Translations under genes and position numbers: made by a program
Shown: piece after piece, positions 10,937 through 21,061 of the stretch
Layout: each line of letters begins with the position of its first letter
Position numbering within the stretch: position 1 is the stretch's first letter
The notes under the pieces: generated by a model
What the model saw: the letters and a program-made list of their open reading frames with translations, nothing else
Databases searched by the model: none
Told to the model about the DNA's origin: nothing
Source: Rhynchopus sp. YZ270_cl-10
Taxonomy: Eukaryota > Euglenozoa > Diplonemea > Diplonemida > Diplonemidae
DNA length: 64,000 bases
Direction of reading: 5' to 3'
Assembly: GCA_964035575.1 (NCBI GenBank)
Contig: OZ037894.1
Coordinates: 496,001-560,000 of the forward strand

Positions 10937-11075
10937 ATGGACAGTTGGATGGCACCAACGTATTCTCTGGCCCATCCCAGCTCATATGCGGGATTAGGAG
11001 AGGAAGAAGAAGAAGAAGAAGAGGAGGAAGAAGAGGAGGAGGAGGAGTCTTTACAAGATAAAGACGAGTATACAA
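10937..11075 (+). CDS. Candidate first exon of the kelch gene
   Basis: From ATG 10937 the frame reads MDSWMAPTYSLAHPSSYAGL and then a Glu run, SLQDKDEYT. A GTAAAC donor at 11076 and a CTGTAG acceptor ending at 11346 would join it in phase to a second Glu run at 11347 and then to the kelch frame. A TACTAAC branch-like word lies at about 11241. It supplies the start codon that the main frame lacks. This is an inference from phase and composition only; another exon could serve instead. Confidence 0.35.
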
Positions 11076-11300
11076 GTAAACTAAAAAAGGGGGGCGGGGG
11101 GAGATTCTTTTTTCCGTAGATGAGGAGAGGAGTACGTACAGAGGGCGATACTGGGGAAGCAAAAGACAAAATTCTGATTCGTGAATGTGTGTTTGTGTGT
11201 TTTGTGTGTTTGGGTTCCCCATCGATCCTCGTTCCAACCTTACTAACCGTAAGTGGTAAGCCCATGAGGGGCATGCTGCATTAGTCATTCTATATCTTGA

Positions 11301-14300
11301 AAGACTCCTGAGTCGAAGCAAAGCTTCTTAAACAAGTTTACTGTAGAAGAGGAGGAGGAAGAGGAGGAGGAGGAGGAAGCCCCGGTAACAGGCCAGGCCT
11401 TGTTGGATGTGAGGGATGAGGAGGTGGCGTTGAACCGTACCGTTCCTGTACATAAATCTAGGTCAGCCCCAGCGGGGACAACAACAACTACAACAGCCAC
11501 CACTGAAACCCGCACCGTCTCCAGCCCTGCAGTAGCTTCGAACACTACAACACCTCGTAGCCATGCACCTTCTTCTACAATACATAAAAGAAAAGGTGAC
11601 AAAACCCGGGAAGACACATTGTTCTATTCTACTCATGAGCCCCCTGAAACGATTTATATTGTGTCAGACGAAGTACCAACACTAACCGGGGAATATCTCA
11701 AGCAGGAGCCCACCAATGAAAACTCTCTTCCAGTGTGGACCTCAACGGACGCTACGGTGGCGTCGACTGCGGGGGGTAATTGGATTGTTTCGTCTCCAAA
11801 TGCGGTGTTGTGCTTGCTGTCACATAACCCCCATTTTGGTGTCATGCCGGATTCACTAAAACCAAATTCCACTGCTGTTAAAGGAGCTGCATTGTGGTCT
11901 GTTTCTTCTGGCAACCTAGGCTCTTCTCATGCAGCGAAGAACACAAGAATCAGCCGGGATGCAACGAAATGGAAAGGATGGAAAAAAGAATCTCAGGTCA
12001 AAACCCGTGGAATTGCTCAAGGTTATGCTTCTGCCTTTGGAAACAAACCTGCCAAAGCACTGCCAGAACTTTCCAAAGGAGGGTCTAGACGGACCGCTGC
12101 ACTCCGACATGCTACTACCCTTCCCAAACACCAACAATATTTTCCTGAACAAATCGAACACAGCGCTGCAGTTTCCATCGAAAAAAGCGCCAAACTCCTG
12201 GTCTTCGGAGGCCAAAAAGGTGCTGCCCAAGAAAACGAACTCTACCAACTCCTTCCATCCTCTCTCGAATGGCGCCGCCGGGAGGGGAAAGGAACGCTAC
12301 CTTGGGGCCGCCATGGGCACACCCTCTCTAACATCGGGAAGCACATCTTTCTGATTGGTGGGGTGGGTACAGGAGGGGTAGGGCAGTCGCCTACGGATGA
12401 CCCGTCTGCTGTAGAAATTGAAGTAGCTGATATAGCGCCGGGTGTTGCGAGCCCAGCAGGTAATAGACAGCTTTACTCTGAGGAGGATGTGTGGGGGACC
12501 GTGGCGAAAGCAGCGCAGCTGGACACAGAGGAGACCCGCCTTGCTACAGAGCTGCGAACACAAATGGGACGACCTGCAGGGCGGAGAGTGCGCAATGCAG
12601 GCTTTGTACGCCATCTCTACAGAATGGATACCAAAACCGGGGTGTGGTCGTTGGTGCTTACGGATATGTCGGTTTTTGTTGTGCACCACGCGGCAGCAGC
12701 GGTTGGACACGAAATCTTCCTCTTCGGTGGCGTAGGTCTCGACCGAAAATGCACCAACGCAATGAAAGTGCTTGACACAGGAGTGCGGTGTTATTATTGT
12801 AAGTCTCAGGCGCATGCGTTGGTTCCATTAGAGACACGGCGTGTTGTTTTTGGAGGCAAAACAAAGGTGTTTACGTTCAATCAGTTGTTTGATAAATATG
12901 GTGACGAAAAGGCAAATATGCTATGGGAAGCAGGCACTCCAGAGCCGGTCCCGCAGAGTCTTGCTGACACCAGGCCGCCTAAGAATGCACCGTGTGCGTG
13001 GGTCTGTGGGGAGCATCTCCGCGAGGAGCATGGTAGTGTCTCCTTTGCGCAACGGAGTGGGCGGTTTCATTGGCGCAGTGTGGTGGGCAGTGGGGAGGCA
13101 CCTGCTCCGCGGTATTTGCACACAATGGAGAGGTTTAACAATGAGTTGCTTGTCTTTGGCGGGCTAGGCGGGGTCGACGATGGCAACGACACAGAAGAAA
13201 AATTTCTCCCAGCAGACACCTACAGCTTCTGCCTCGCAACACACACCTGGAGCAAGATTGAAACAAACAACGGACCGACCCCACGCTTTGGCCACGCTAC
13301 CTGCATAGCAGGAGCACACATGATTGTTACCGGAGGTTGCATAGGACAGCTACGTGGCAGTGTCTCGGGGTACATCAGCAATGACATCTGGTCACTCAAT
13401 TTGTACACACAGACCTGGCGAAAGCTGAGTGCCCGAGGAGTACCACGTCTCCGCAACCACGTTGTCTCTGTCATGCCCAAGGTTGATGGGGTTGACACTG
13501 ATGGCCCCGTTCTCGTTCTCTTTGGTGGTCTGTTTCAGGAGCATGATTCGTGGTTTGTTGGCGACGATGTTCTTGCAGGCGATGAAGACACCGAGTTTTA
13601 TTACAACGCTATCCCCGAGTCGGAGGCGGAGTTTGCAAACGACCCTCCCCTTGGCCCTGTTGTGAAGGGTTCGCAAGGATGGTACGCCCCATTCCACCCG
13701 AAGATGTGCGAGAAAAAGCTGCTTCAGACGAACCCAGATTCGGTAGGCCCCCCCGGGGTGGGGCCAGGGCACTTCAAAAGGGATGAGTCTGCGAACCACC
13801 GCTGGCTCGGACCGCTTACTGTGAACCTAGCGTTGTCGACAGAGAAGGGGAGAGGGTTTGACCGAAGGGTGATCGAGGTGTGCAGCAGTAAGATAGATTC
13901 TTCTGGAACGGTGGGGACATTTCTTGGAGGAGAGCACGGCAATGTTTGTCTTGAAGACACGCCTTCTCAGGCCCGCCGTGAACGTGGTGTTGTCGAACCG
14001 GCTCATTTCTTCAACGGAAACGAGGAGCAGCGTACCGTCATCCTTGAACACCTTACAACGAACTACACCTGGGTCATTCCATTAGAGCCCATCGCAAAGG
14101 CACCTTCACAACAACCCAAGGAAACTGTTGTGCCACCAACACTCGAAAAACGCATTGAACGTCTCTACGGACAAAAGAAGAAAACCGAAGCCCATGTGCA
14201 CCGCCTCAGGGAGCTGCTCTTGAAGGACAGCATTGCGAACAGTGAGGCAAAGATTTTCCCAAAGATGCAGTTTGTCGAGGACTTTGACGACATGGTGGAT

Positions 14301-15881
14301 CAGTTTCAGGTCTCTGTAGTGGCCTTGGCGGAGGTGCCTCAGCATAAGAAGTTGAGTGGTGCGCCTGTAGACGAGCTGAAGCGGCTTGCAGATGAAACCA
14401 GAGTCATAGGGGGTAAGCTCAAACAAGCCTCGGAGCTCGCCCTTCGTCGCGTCACGGAGACCGAAAACGATGGTGCCCCGCCACGCCCCCTGCAACTCTG
14501 GGCGGTCCAGGAGCACATCAAAAACTGTGGCATAGCCCTCTCTGCGTTTATCGCATTTGCCAAAGTGGAGGTTCCTAATATACCCGATTTTGGAGAATAT
14601 CGTGCGAAAATTAAATCGGCGAGAACCGAATTGGCGAATTGCAGGACAAAAATTGCGACTCTTGCTCAACGTGACGACAAAACTGTTGAAGCTTGGTACG
14701 AAAAAATGCAAAATGTTGTCAAAGACCGCAAAGAGAAGGGGAAGGCGCTGTGGGCGAAGATGCTGCGCGAGGAGCAGGCGAAGGTGGTGAAGGACTTCAA
14801 AACGGTAAAGGAACGCAACGCAAAGGCGGTGGAGACAATGCAGAAGGAGGCTGAGGTGTGGAGAAACGAGCTTGCCAAGCATCTTGTCCACGGCCTCTTC
14901 ATGACGCGCTTCATCGAGAAGAACAACCTCAAAGGTGCGACCTCCGAAGCAGTCACCACCGTCACCAAAAAAAAATCTGCCCTCGCCAAAATTTTCGTCA
15001 AATCTCATTTCCCTGAATGCAGCGGTCTGTACACTAAGACCACCGCCTCCTCCAAGCAGTCCCCATACGCACAGCAAAAAACACGCGTAATCTGGCAGCA
15101 CGAAGACGGGAAATACTTCATCGCAAGAGCACCAGGACAGCGCTGGGCAATCGGCAGGGACGGTCACTCCCCTGTTCACGTCACAGAAGAGAAGGCGGTG
15201 GGGTTGCCTGTGAAGTACCCATGGTGTACTGGGAAGACCAACGATGCTGGGGTGTTGGAATGGGTCGCAGACGATGCGGTGGAGGTGCGGCAGCTAGTAA
15301 AGGACCGACCCGCGCAGAAGAAGGCTGCCACCCCACAGCGACGCGAGGTGTCCATGTCCCCGCCGCCTCCACCCCCGCCCCCAAGGGAGTGGGTGTACCC
15401 GCATTCGATAGGCGACCTCATCGTCGCCACCCGAGAGATCGTCTTCGCCAACGGAGGCAGGGTGGCGCCAGGCGACCTCGGTGAGGTGACCAGCGTGCCA
15501 GGGTACGCAGAGGACTCTCCTTGTCAGGTCAAAATCAGTGGGTTTTTGTTTTCAGCTCAGGCGGATGACATCACGGCGTACGCAGAGCCTGGGTTTGCAC
15601 AGCACATCCCGGAGGCTACTGGAGGTCAGCAGGTGACACAGCCGCATCCTTTGACTGTGAGTGGTGGGAGTACAAGACAACCCCGCTCTCGCTCTGCAGG
15701 TCCAGTGGCAGTGACAGCAGCAGCCTCCAGCCGTGCAGGCTCCAGCACCAGGATGCCTGGAGAAGCAGGAGGGGGGCAAAGTGCAGCAGGGGCTGTCCGT
15801 GCAAAGCAGCGCTCCAAACTGACCCCAGGGCAAATGGAGATCCAGCGGGCACGGAAGGCGAATACCAGAGGGGTGTCGTAG
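11301..15881 (+). CDS. Large kelch beta-propeller protein with coiled coil and SH3-like C-terminus
   Basis: The frame is open from just after a TGA at 11298 to TAG 15881 (about 1526 codons) with no in-frame ATG near its start, so a 5' exon is likely (candidate at 10937-11075). It starts with a poly-Glu run and a Thr-rich stretch. Between about 12190 and 13560 it carries kelch blades marked by LLVFGGQKG, IFLIGGVG, IFLFGGVGL, VVFGGKT, LLVFGGLGG, MIVTGGC and VLVLFGGLF, giving a six- or seven-bladed propeller, a protein-binding fold. A Lys/Glu-rich coiled coil follows (about 14110-14920). After it come a basic segment with WQHEDGKYFIARAP, a poly-Pro run (15358-15385) and an SH3-like block with GDLIVATREI and VAPGDLGEV (about 15400-15570). 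The tail is Ala/Ser-rich. It is probably a cytoskeletal or scaffold protein (inference). No intron is evident in the 4.5-kb body. Confidence 0.85.
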   Translation, partial: KTPESKQSFLNKFTVEEEEEEEEEEEAPVTGQALLDVRDEEVALNRTVPVHKSRSAPAGTTTTTTATTETRTVSSPAVASNTTTPRSHAPSSTIHKRKGDKTREDTLFYSTHEPPETIYIVSDEVPTLTGEYLKQEPTNENSLPVWTSTDATVASTAGGNWIVSSPNAVLCLLSHNPHFGVMPDSLKPNSTAVKGAALWSVSSGNLGSSHAAKNTRISRDATKWKGWKKESQVKTRGIAQGYASAFGNKPAKALPELSKGGSRRTAALRHATTLPKHQQYFPEQIEHSAAVSIEKSAKLLVFGGQKGAAQENELYQLLPSSLEWRRREGKGTLPWGRHGHTLSNIGKHIFLIGGVGTGGVGQSPTDDPSAVEIEVADIAPGVASPAGNRQLYSEEDVWGTVAKAAQLDTEETRLATELRTQMGRPAGRRVRNAGFVRHLYRMDTKTGVWSLVLTDMSVFVVHHAAAAVGHEIFLFGGVGLDRKCTNAMKVLDTGVRCYYCKSQAHALVPLETRRVVFGGKTKVFTFNQLFDKYGDEKANMLWEAGTPEPVPQSLADTRPPKNAPCAWVCGEHLREEHGSVSFAQRSGRFHWRSVVGSGEAPAPRYLHTMERFNNELLVFGGLGGVDDGNDTEEKFLPADTYSFCLATHTWSKIETNNGPTPRFGHATCIAGAHMIVTGGCIGQLRGSVSGYISNDIWSLNLYTQTWRKLSARGVPRLRNHVVSVMPKVDGVDTDGPVLVLFGGLFQEHDSWFVGDDVLAGDEDTEFYYNAIPESEAEFANDPPLGPVVKGSQGWYAPFHPKMCEKKLLQTNPDSVGPPGVGPGHFKRDESANHRWLGPLTVNLALSTEKGRGFDRRVIEVCSSKIDSSGTVGTFLGGEHGNVCLEDTPSQARRERGVVEPAHFFNGNEEQRTVILEHLTTNYTWVIPLEPIAKAPSQQPKETVVPPTLEKRIERLYGQKKKTEAHVHRLRELLLKDSIANSEAKIFPKMQFVEDFDDMVDQFQVSVVALAEVPQHKKLSGAPVDELKRLADETRVIGGKLKQASELALRRVTETENDGAPPRPLQLWAVQEHIKNCGIALSAFIAFAKVEVPNIPDFGEYRAKIKSARTELANCRTKIATLAQRDDKTVEAWYEKMQNVVKDRKEKGKALWAKMLREEQAKVVKDFKTVKERNAKAVETMQKEAEVWRNELAKHLVHGLFMTRFIEKNNLKGATSEAVTTVTKKKSALAKIFVKSHFPECSGLYTKTTASSKQSPYAQQKTRVIWQHEDGKYFIARAPGQRWAIGRDGHSPVHVTEEKAVGLPVKYPWCTGKTNDAGVLEWVADDAVEVRQLVKDRPAQKKAATPQRREVSMSPPPPPPPPREWVYPHSIGDLIVATREIVFANGGRVAPGDLGEVTSVPGYAEDSPCQVKISGFLFSAQADDITAYAEPGFAQHIPEATGGQQVTQPHPLTVSGGSTRQPRSRSAGPVAVTAAASSRAGSSTRMPGEAGGGQSAAGAVRAKQRSKLTPGQMEIQRARKANTRGVS

Positions 15882-16094
15882 GAAAGATACTTTAGTCTTT
15901 TTTTGTCAAGGATGATGAGAGAATGTTTCAATTTTTGTTGTGGAAAAATGATAAATAGTATAGAGTTAGAGAAATGGGTGTGAGGGTGAGGGGGTACGTA
16001 GAGTTTGTTTTTAGTATTTTTTCTTCTTTTTTGTAAACGTGTAAGAGTGTGCAAACGATACAATACATCTTCAAAGTTCTTTTGTTTGTTTGTA

Positions 16095-16190
16095 GGTGAC
16101 GTAAGCATGAGAAGGCTTAGGTTCATCTCATAAACTTTCCCAACCAGTGCCTGCGTCCGCCGATGAACGGTGAGGTGTTTGCACTTTTCA
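16095..16190 (+). repeat. Module A joined to module D core
   Basis: GGTGACGTAAGC...GCTTAGGTTCATCTCATAAAC, then CCAACCAG at 16147, immediately followed by TGCCTGCGTCCGCCGATGAA CG and GTGAGGTGTTTGCAC. The AG and the GTGAGG bracket a 22-nt segment like a micro-exon. Confidence 0.7.
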
Positions 16191-16311
16191 AACCCTTCTT
16201 TCCCTCCCCCTGCTACCTTCGCTTTGGAAGACGGGTGAGAGGCTCTGTTAGTCTCTCAGTGGGGCTCCCCCCTTTTGTATCTGTTTGTACTGCCAAGTTG
16301 TTCTTTGCAAA

Positions 16312-16372
16312 GTGACTATACACACGAGACTAAGGTCATCTTACCAACTTTTCTTTTTTCTTTTCTTTTTAG
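16312..16372 (+). repeat. Module A copy ending in pyrimidine tract plus AG
   Basis: GTGACTATACACACGAGACT, then AAGGTCATCTTACCAAC, a 20-nt pyrimidine tract and TTTTTAG at 16372. The 3' part has all the parts of an intron end. Confidence 0.65.
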
Positions 16373-16790
16373 AACGCAACACATCCACCATTTCTCTTAT
16401 TTTTTAAAGCAAAGTTGTGCAAGCCTTGTGGGACTTGTTCATCTTCGCGATATTATTTTTTTTCTTTGTGTTTTTTTTTAAACTGTGAACTACCCTTTTT
16501 GTTTTTAGAGAATTTAGCCGCCCTTGCTGCTATAGTATTAAAAAAAAAACCTATCCAGGAAAATACCAAACTGGGGTGTTCCGGGGTATGGAATTTTGGC
16601 AATGTTCACAAGTATTCACAACTTTTCACAACTTTTCACAACATAGTATTTTGGTACTATACGGGGGGGTACCTGAACACAAATGTTCACAACCATGGTA
16701 ATACCATGGTAACATCACGGTTAACACAGTGGCGTTGTGAACTGTTGTGAAGAGTTGTGAATCAAATTGATTTTGATTTTGATTTTTTAG

Positions 16791-17314
16791 TACTGTGTAC
16801 TGGGTACTGTGTACTGGGTACTGGGTACTGGGTACTGGGTACTGGGTACTGGGTACTGGGTACTGGGTACTGGGTACTGGGTACTGGGTACTGGGTACTG
16901 GGTACTGGGTACTGGGTACTGGGTACTGGGTACTGGGTACTGGGTACTGGGTACTGGGTACTGGGTACTGGGTACTGGGTACTGGGTACTGGGTACTGGG
17001 TACTGGGTACTGGGTACTGGGTACTGGGTACTGGGTACTGGGTACTGGGTACTGGGTACTGGGTACTGGGTACTGGGTACTGGGTACTGGGTACTGGGTA
17101 CTGGGTACTGGGTACTGGGTACTGGGTACTGGGTACTGGGTACTGGGTACTGGGTACTGGGTACTGGGTACTGGGTACTGGGTACTGTGTACTGGGTACT
17201 GGGTACTGGGTACTGGGTACTGGGTACTGGGTACTGGGTACTGGGTACTGGGTACTGGGTACTGGGTACTGGGTACTGGGTACTGGGTACTGGGTACTGG
17301 GTACTGGGTACTGG
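16791..17314. repeat. Tandem array of the 7-mer TACTGGG, about 75 copies
   Basis: Almost pure repeats of TACTGGG with rare TACTGTG variants at the left edge and near 17184. All six frames stay open through it; those frames are artefacts. Confidence 0.98.
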
Positions 17315-17434
17315 ACAACCGGACTGCATGGCTTCCAGATATTTTGTGGCACTCTCTGCCCACTCAGCCTTCTTCCTCACATACGTACGTACATAGGTCA
17401 TTTTTACCTTGTAAAGTTGTAGCACTGGTGACAT

Positions 17435-17697
17435 GCTGTACTGTACTGTACTGTACTGTACTGTACTGTACTGTACTGTACTGTACTGTACTGTACTGTA
17501 CTGTACTGTACTGTACTGTACTGTACTGTACTGTACTGTACTGTACTGTACTGTACTGTACTGTACTGTACTGTACTGTACTGTACTGTACTGTACTGTA
17601 CTGTACTGTACTGTACTGTACTGTACTGTACTGTACTGTACTGTACTGTACTGTACTGTACTGTACTGTACTGTACTGTACTGTACTGTACTGTACT
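17435..17697. repeat. Tandem array of the 5-mer CTGTA, about 52 copies
   Basis: A pure CTGTA array with no interruptions noticed, 120 bp beyond the TACTGGG array. It suggests recent expansion. Confidence 0.98.
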
Positions 17698-18150
17698 ACG
17701 CGTACATACCTTCCCAAACCCTCTCCTAATCGGTGTGGAAGTTGCTCTCTTTTGCTCTTTTGCGTACGAATTGTGTGGCAAGAACTGCTTAAGAACATGC
17801 TTCCCTCCAGACATAAGTCCATAGAAAAGCCGGAAAAAACACACGTAATTTGTGGTTGTCAAAAGTGCAAGATTCCTTCGCCAATGCATTTTTTTAGTAC
17901 CTGTTATCATACAAGTATAACGGCCGTCACGACGGGAAAAAATTTTTTTTGTCGGGGAGGTCACGGCCGTGAAGAAAATCTGAAAAATTTAACGGCCGTG
18001 AAATTTTGCATTGATCACGGCCGTGAAATATTTCCACGCTTTTTTCTTTTTGCTTGTTTCTTCTTTTTCGTTCGTAGACAGGGCCAGACCCCCTTTCCCA
18101 TCCCTCCCAAGTCATTCTTGGGGGGTAAAAGCAACATAAAAAGTGCAAAA

Positions 18151-18357
18151 AAAAGTCGGCCCCACTGCGATCGAGAAGCTGACGACACGAATGAGCACTT
18201 ATGGTGGTCCTGCCCTGCCTGCGATGCTATACGCTCAGATCCTAGTTTCCACTCCGTCACAACTGCTGGGCAGGTCGCCGTGGCCTACTGTGTGTCGAAC
18301 TGTGGAGTTATCCCTACTGCCCTGAAGGACAGTATTGATGCTACCTCCAGCGTCTGA
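18151..18357 (+). pseudogene. Relic of a non-LTR retrotransposon C-terminus (zinc-knuckle-like)
   Basis: The frame ending at TGA 18355-18357 has Cys at HCDREADDTNEHLWWSCPAC, followed by DAIRSDPSF and a hydrophobic end. The pattern C...E.HLWW.CP.C is typical of the small zinc-binding motif downstream of the reverse transcriptase in many LINE-type elements. No reverse transcriptase core is found upstream, where a tandem array and TIR sequence lie, so only a fragment remains. The identification rests on one motif. Confidence 0.45.
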
Positions 18358-18359
18358 TG

Positions 18360-19660
18360 GGGAGCATCCTCATACACCGGTTGTCTCTGAACAACAGCCT
18401 CCGTATCAACAATCTGCCACTCACGCCTGGATAAGTTTTTGGGGTGCCTCAGGAGGTCTTTATACAATGCAATGTGCCTTAGTTTCGAGTACGAAACGTT
18501 TCTCCATGTACTACACGGGAAACAATATGACAAACAGGTGCAGGGTGGTTCCGTGCATATCATAGAACCTGGCACCTTGTGTGTCTCCCAAAAACCAAAA
18601 GCGTTGCGTGTGTAGTTTTGAAGGAAGGAAAAATAAAACGTATCAGCAATCTGCTACTCACGCCTGGAGAACAGCTCAGCTGCAACCTTTGTTCCGTCCC
18701 CACTATGACTTCGACCGGATTCCACTCTCACAGGAAATGGACTTATCCAAACCATCACCTGCGTGCCCTGCTGCGCTCCTGGCTCTCCTCACTGCGCTGG
18801 TCTCCCGCTGCCTGCCCATGTTTTCACCCTACTGTGAATTGTAGTTGGAGCGTGTGGCATTTCTGAGCACTTGTACGTGCTTCCGGTTCTTCAGAGTAGC
18901 ATATTTCTCGTGTTTCAGCACTTGTAACCGGTTCTTGAGCAAAGTACTCTTCTCACATTTGATGGGCTTTCCGTTGTGGAGCACACATCAATACTGTGAG
19001 ACGAACCTCATCTGCGGTGTTCTTCAGCTTCCAGTGCAAAATCTTCCGACAGAATCAGCACACCATTGAACAACTATCCTCCGTCTTTTTTGTCGGAAAA
19101 TAGACCGCATCACGTTTTGCACACCTCTGGATCTTCTTCGCTACGTTGGCGAGATACGCGCAGAGGGAGGGGTCCAACCTTTTGCTCCCGTGAACTTGTA
19201 CTGTTTGTCCGATGTTTTCTTTGGCACAAGAGTGATGAACGGGGTTGAGTGAGTCCAAACACATCCTTCTCGGGCAAAGAGTAATAAGAGGTTGTGAGAC
19301 GCTCGGGACGCTGCGAATTCAGTATGCAGAACTGAAAGGCAGTGTTGAAACCAGAAGATTACAGATGGCGGGTCAGATGCTGTGTCACTTACCCCATCAG
19401 GTAGATGAGAGCCAACACCTTCGGAGCAGTGAACACAACACACCGTGGACACAATACATGTGCCAAAGGCAACAAGACCCTACAAGGAGTACCCAGTACC
19501 CAGCGCAGTTTTCTGTGCGATATCACTTAACCGGTCCTCTCCTGCCCTACCCTCCTTTTCTTCAGGGGTGAAAATCAGGTGGGTTGTGGGAATATAGGGG
19601 GAACTGGGTGGGGTTTGGTGGCTATCCGCGCCTATCCGCGGGGTAAAAATCAGGTGGCCC
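18360..19660. other. Stop-ridden, coding-like interior of the 2-kb TIR element
   Basis: GC content is higher than in the flanks, and short frames on both strands look protein-like. On the minus strand, for example, LCAYLANVAKKIQRCAKRDA lies at about 19090-19170 and KPIKCEKSTLLKNRLQVLKH at about 18900-18985, but frameshifts and stops break them. A TATCA.CAATCTGC.ACTCACG word occurs at about 18402 and 18641. Probably decayed transposon coding DNA; no family is assigned. Confidence 0.3.
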
Positions 19661-19931
19661 ACTGGGATGGCACTTGAGTGGCGCCTTTCTCGTACTTCAC
19701 TGTGTGTTCCTTCAAAGACTTGTATAAAAATTTCACGGCCGTTGTTTTTTTTTTACGGCCGTGAAATTTTTAGAAAGGCGCTTTTTTTTCGCGGCCGTTT
19801 TTTTTTATTTTTCACGGCAACGACGGCAGTGGGTCGAGCATTTTTTTTTCATTTCCGTGACGTCCGTTTTACTTGTATGTGTTATACCTGGAGAATATGG
19901 TCAGATCACTCTTCAGACCACCTGGCGTTTG

Positions 19932-20219
19932 TATTGTATACTGTGTATACTGTGTATACTGTGTATACTGTGCATACTGTGTATACTGTGTATACTGTGT
20001 ATACTGTGTGTACTGTGTATACTGTGTATACTGTGTATACTGTGTATACTGTGTATACTGTGTATACTGTGTATACTGTGTATACTGTGTATACTGTGTA
20101 TACTGTGTATACTGTGTATACTGTGTATACTGTGTATACTGTGTATACTGTGTATACTGTGTATACTGTGTATACTGTGTATACTGTGTATACTGTGTAT
20201 ACTGTGTATACTGTATACT
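19932..20219. repeat. Tandem array of the 9-mer ACTGTGTAT, about 32 copies
   Basis: Mostly pure, with early variants TGCATACTG and TGTGTACTG near 19972 and 20008. The same 9-mer forms a longer array at 60204-60671. Confidence 0.98.
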
Positions 20220-20231
20220 GCGGAAATTGAC

Positions 20232-20312
20232 AAAAAACGAGAACTTGTCCATTTCGGCAAATTGACCCCACCACTGGCCGGACGGATTCCGGAAATGCAA
20301 ATGCCGGCGTTT
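20232..20312 (+). repeat. Family L copy beside a tandem array
   Basis: Contains TTGTCCATTTCGGCAAATTG, ACCCCACCAC and CGGACGGATTCCGGAAATGC. Relatives lie at 31004-31066, 51489-51559, 51628-51727 and 52775-52845; three of the five copies touch or nearly touch a tandem array. Confidence 0.75.
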
Positions 20313-20463
20313 AAAAGCTTCGCCAACGAAAAATAACGCTTTTTCATCATGCCCACCATGCCCACCAGGTAAACACATACACAACTCTTCACAAGGGGAA
20401 ACCATAGTGGCGTTGTGAACTGTTGTGAACAGTTGTGAATCAAATTGATTTTGGGCGAACCGA

Positions 20464-21061
20464 CCCCCCCCCCTAGGCATACACTCGATGCGAGTCGCAT
20501 TATCGCATTATCGCACAACTCTGGTCTGGCGAAAAATTATCGCACAATTATCGCACATTATCGCTCATTATCGCACATTATCGCACCATTATCGCACATT
20601 ATCGCACTATTATCGCACGTTCTCGCACGGTTCTCCGTGGTCAAGTACGTGGAAAATACACTTCCCTCAACGCTTTTTTTATGTTTTCGGGTCATTTTTA
20701 ACTGTAAGGGAGACTCCCGAGAAGAAAACCTGTAATTTTCAACAAAACACGACGCCCATATACCCACAGCAACACAGCAACACAGTACACAGTACACAGT
20801 ACACAGTACACAGCGGTTAGAGGGGTTGGGGTGTTGGGGGATACGGGAAAATGGGGTTACTTCATCTATTTTGCGACAGAAACTTTCCCTGGACACTACA
20901 TGTCCCCAAAAACGAAACACAGGCCAGGCCTTCCCTTGTACCAAAATCCTCTACGTGTGCGATAATGATTATCGCATGCGATAATGGTGCGATAATGGTG
21001 TGCGATAATGCGATAATGATTATCGCATGCGACTCGCATCGAGTGTATGCCTAGGGGGGGG
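20464..21061. mobile_element. TIR element with C/G-run ends and TTATCGCA subterminal arrays
   Basis: The left end is C10 then TAGGCATACACTCGATGCGA GTCGCAT; the right end is the exact reverse complement followed by G8. Subterminal arrays of TTATCGCA (20498-20625) on one side and TGCGATAA (20958-21035) on the other face each other. The centre has a GTACACA microsatellite (about 20778-20812). No coding capacity. Confidence 0.8.

Larger units (their letters stand above)
15882..16790. other. Gene-free stretch with module A and D copies
   Basis: No supported gene. It holds two module A copies, one directly joined to a module D core, and from about 16572 to 16790 a diverged relative of the 2528-2718 inverted repeat (TTCCGGGGTATGG, TTCACAAC, GTTGTGAA units), which leads straight into the tandem array. 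Confidence 0.5.
17908..19879. mobile_element. 2-kb TIR element with 6-bp TGTTAT duplication
   Basis: The left end CATACAAGTATAACGG and right end (reverse complement CATACAAGTAAAACGG) continue into CGTCACG and many ACGGCCGTGA words on both sides (17925-18035, 19730-19860). TGTTAT borders both ends (17902-17907, 19880-19885). The centre holds a retrotransposon-like relic and other stop-ridden coding-like DNA. The element is related in its first bases and duplication length to 39274-40372. Confidence 0.75.

Noticed and set aside
16757-18357. Long open frames through the tandem arrays (VLGTGYW, STQYPVP, TVLYC and similar repeats)
   Set aside because: 5-, 7- and 9-mer arrays without a stop word stay open in all frames on both strands; there is no start context or conserved flank, so they are not genes.
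16791-20219. CRISPR-like repeat spacing
   Set aside because: The arrays are gapless tandem repeats with no spacers, and the genome is eukaryotic.
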